NCBI GenBank assembly: GCA_014378345.1 | Contig: JACMNW010000413.1 | Span: 1 to 5,530 of the forward strand | Direction of reading: 5' to 3' | Source of the DNA: Pseudorhodobacter sp. | Lineage (GTDB): Bacteria > Pseudomonadota > Alphaproteobacteria > Rhodobacterales > Rhodobacteraceae | DNA length: 5,530 nucleotides | Position numbers and translations under genes: made by a program | Shown: positions 5,380 to 5,530 of the stretch, in pieces | How positions within the stretch are numbered: position 1 is the first letter of the stretch | Layout: every line of letters begins with the position of its first letter | The notes under the pieces: generated by a model | Database searches by the model: none | What the model was told of the DNA's origin: nothing | What the model saw: only the letters and a program-made list of their open reading frames with translations

Positions 5380-5530
5380 GGAATTTACAGAATAGCTGAT
5401 GCCCAACCTTTGTGAAAAATGTCTGCTTCGGGTGCTGGATAATTCTGGATGATACAGATGTCGCCGCCCCGATTGAAACAGTGGCGCTGCCCGCAGGTCG
5501 CAACGCCGTGCTGACCTACAAAGGTGCCTA
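5380..5530 (+). pseudogene. GyrI-like (AraC effector-binding) domain remnant, runs off the window
   Basis: From 5445 to the window end one + frame reads LDDTDVAAPIETVALPAGRN followed by AVLTYKGA. The pattern ...ETVALPAGRxAVLxYKGxY... is characteristic of GyrI-like small-molecule-binding domains, found alone (SbmC type) or at the C-terminus of AraC-family regulators. Going upstream, that frame loses similarity and meets TGA at 5397-5399. Family-like pieces instead lie in other frames: GIYRIAD at 5380-5400, PNLCEKCL from 5402, and a stretch that would read LRSDAG if single bases were restored around 5425-5438. Only about 120 bp remain before accA, too little for the missing half of a GyrI domain, let alone an AraC DNA-binding domain. 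I infer a 5'-truncated, frameshifted remnant. A short gene starting at GTG 5412 is a less likely alternative. The 3' part lies outside the window. Confidence 0.5.

Noticed and set aside
5306..5503. Open frame of 65 codons on - upstream of accA
   Set aside because: It has no recognisable domain and lies opposite the GyrI-like coding signal, which has clear family similarity on the + strand.

Overview
The window looks like chromosomal housekeeping DNA from an alphaproteobacterium, most likely a member of the Rhodobacteraceae/Roseobacter group. That assignment rests on protein style and gene order, not on a database search. The clues are a TIGR02302/DUF4175-type low-complexity protein end, an MJ0042-type zinc-ribbon membrane protein divergent from ftsE, an ftsE-ftsX-plsC series, and AccA. 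The DNA is moderately GC-rich with alphaproteobacterial codon use, and no mobile element, CRISPR array, tRNA or rRNA was seen.

Layout from left to right: the 3' end of a TIGR02302-family gene on + (to 376); a short convergent gap with a terminator-like hairpin; a zinc-ribbon/single-TM protein gene on - (438-1280); a 161-bp divergent control region; then a tightly coupled + strand operon. In that operon ftsE (1442-2113, GTG start) overlaps ftsX (2110-3009, TTG start) by 4 nt, and ftsX overlaps plsC (3006-3737, ATG start) by 4 nt. The operon meets a decayed GNAT acetyltransferase gene on - (about 3778-4305), which lies 13 bp downstream of intact accA on - (4319-5278). The last 150 bases, upstream of accA on +, read as a GyrI-like (AraC effector-binding) domain that appears 5'-truncated and possibly frameshifted, and it runs off the window.

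The intact genes serve envelope growth. FtsE and FtsX form the divisome ABC-type complex that controls septal peptidoglycan hydrolysis. PlsC makes phosphatidic acid for phospholipids. AccA is half of the carboxyltransferase that makes malonyl-CoA for fatty acids. The zinc-ribbon protein is uncharacterised, but its position beside ftsEX makes an envelope or division role a reasonable guess.

No convincing new multi-gene system was found. The points most worth a second look are the two eroding genes that flank a perfectly preserved accA, the plsC-ftsX translational coupling with non-ATG starts, and the conserved-looking motif in the zinc-ribbon protein.
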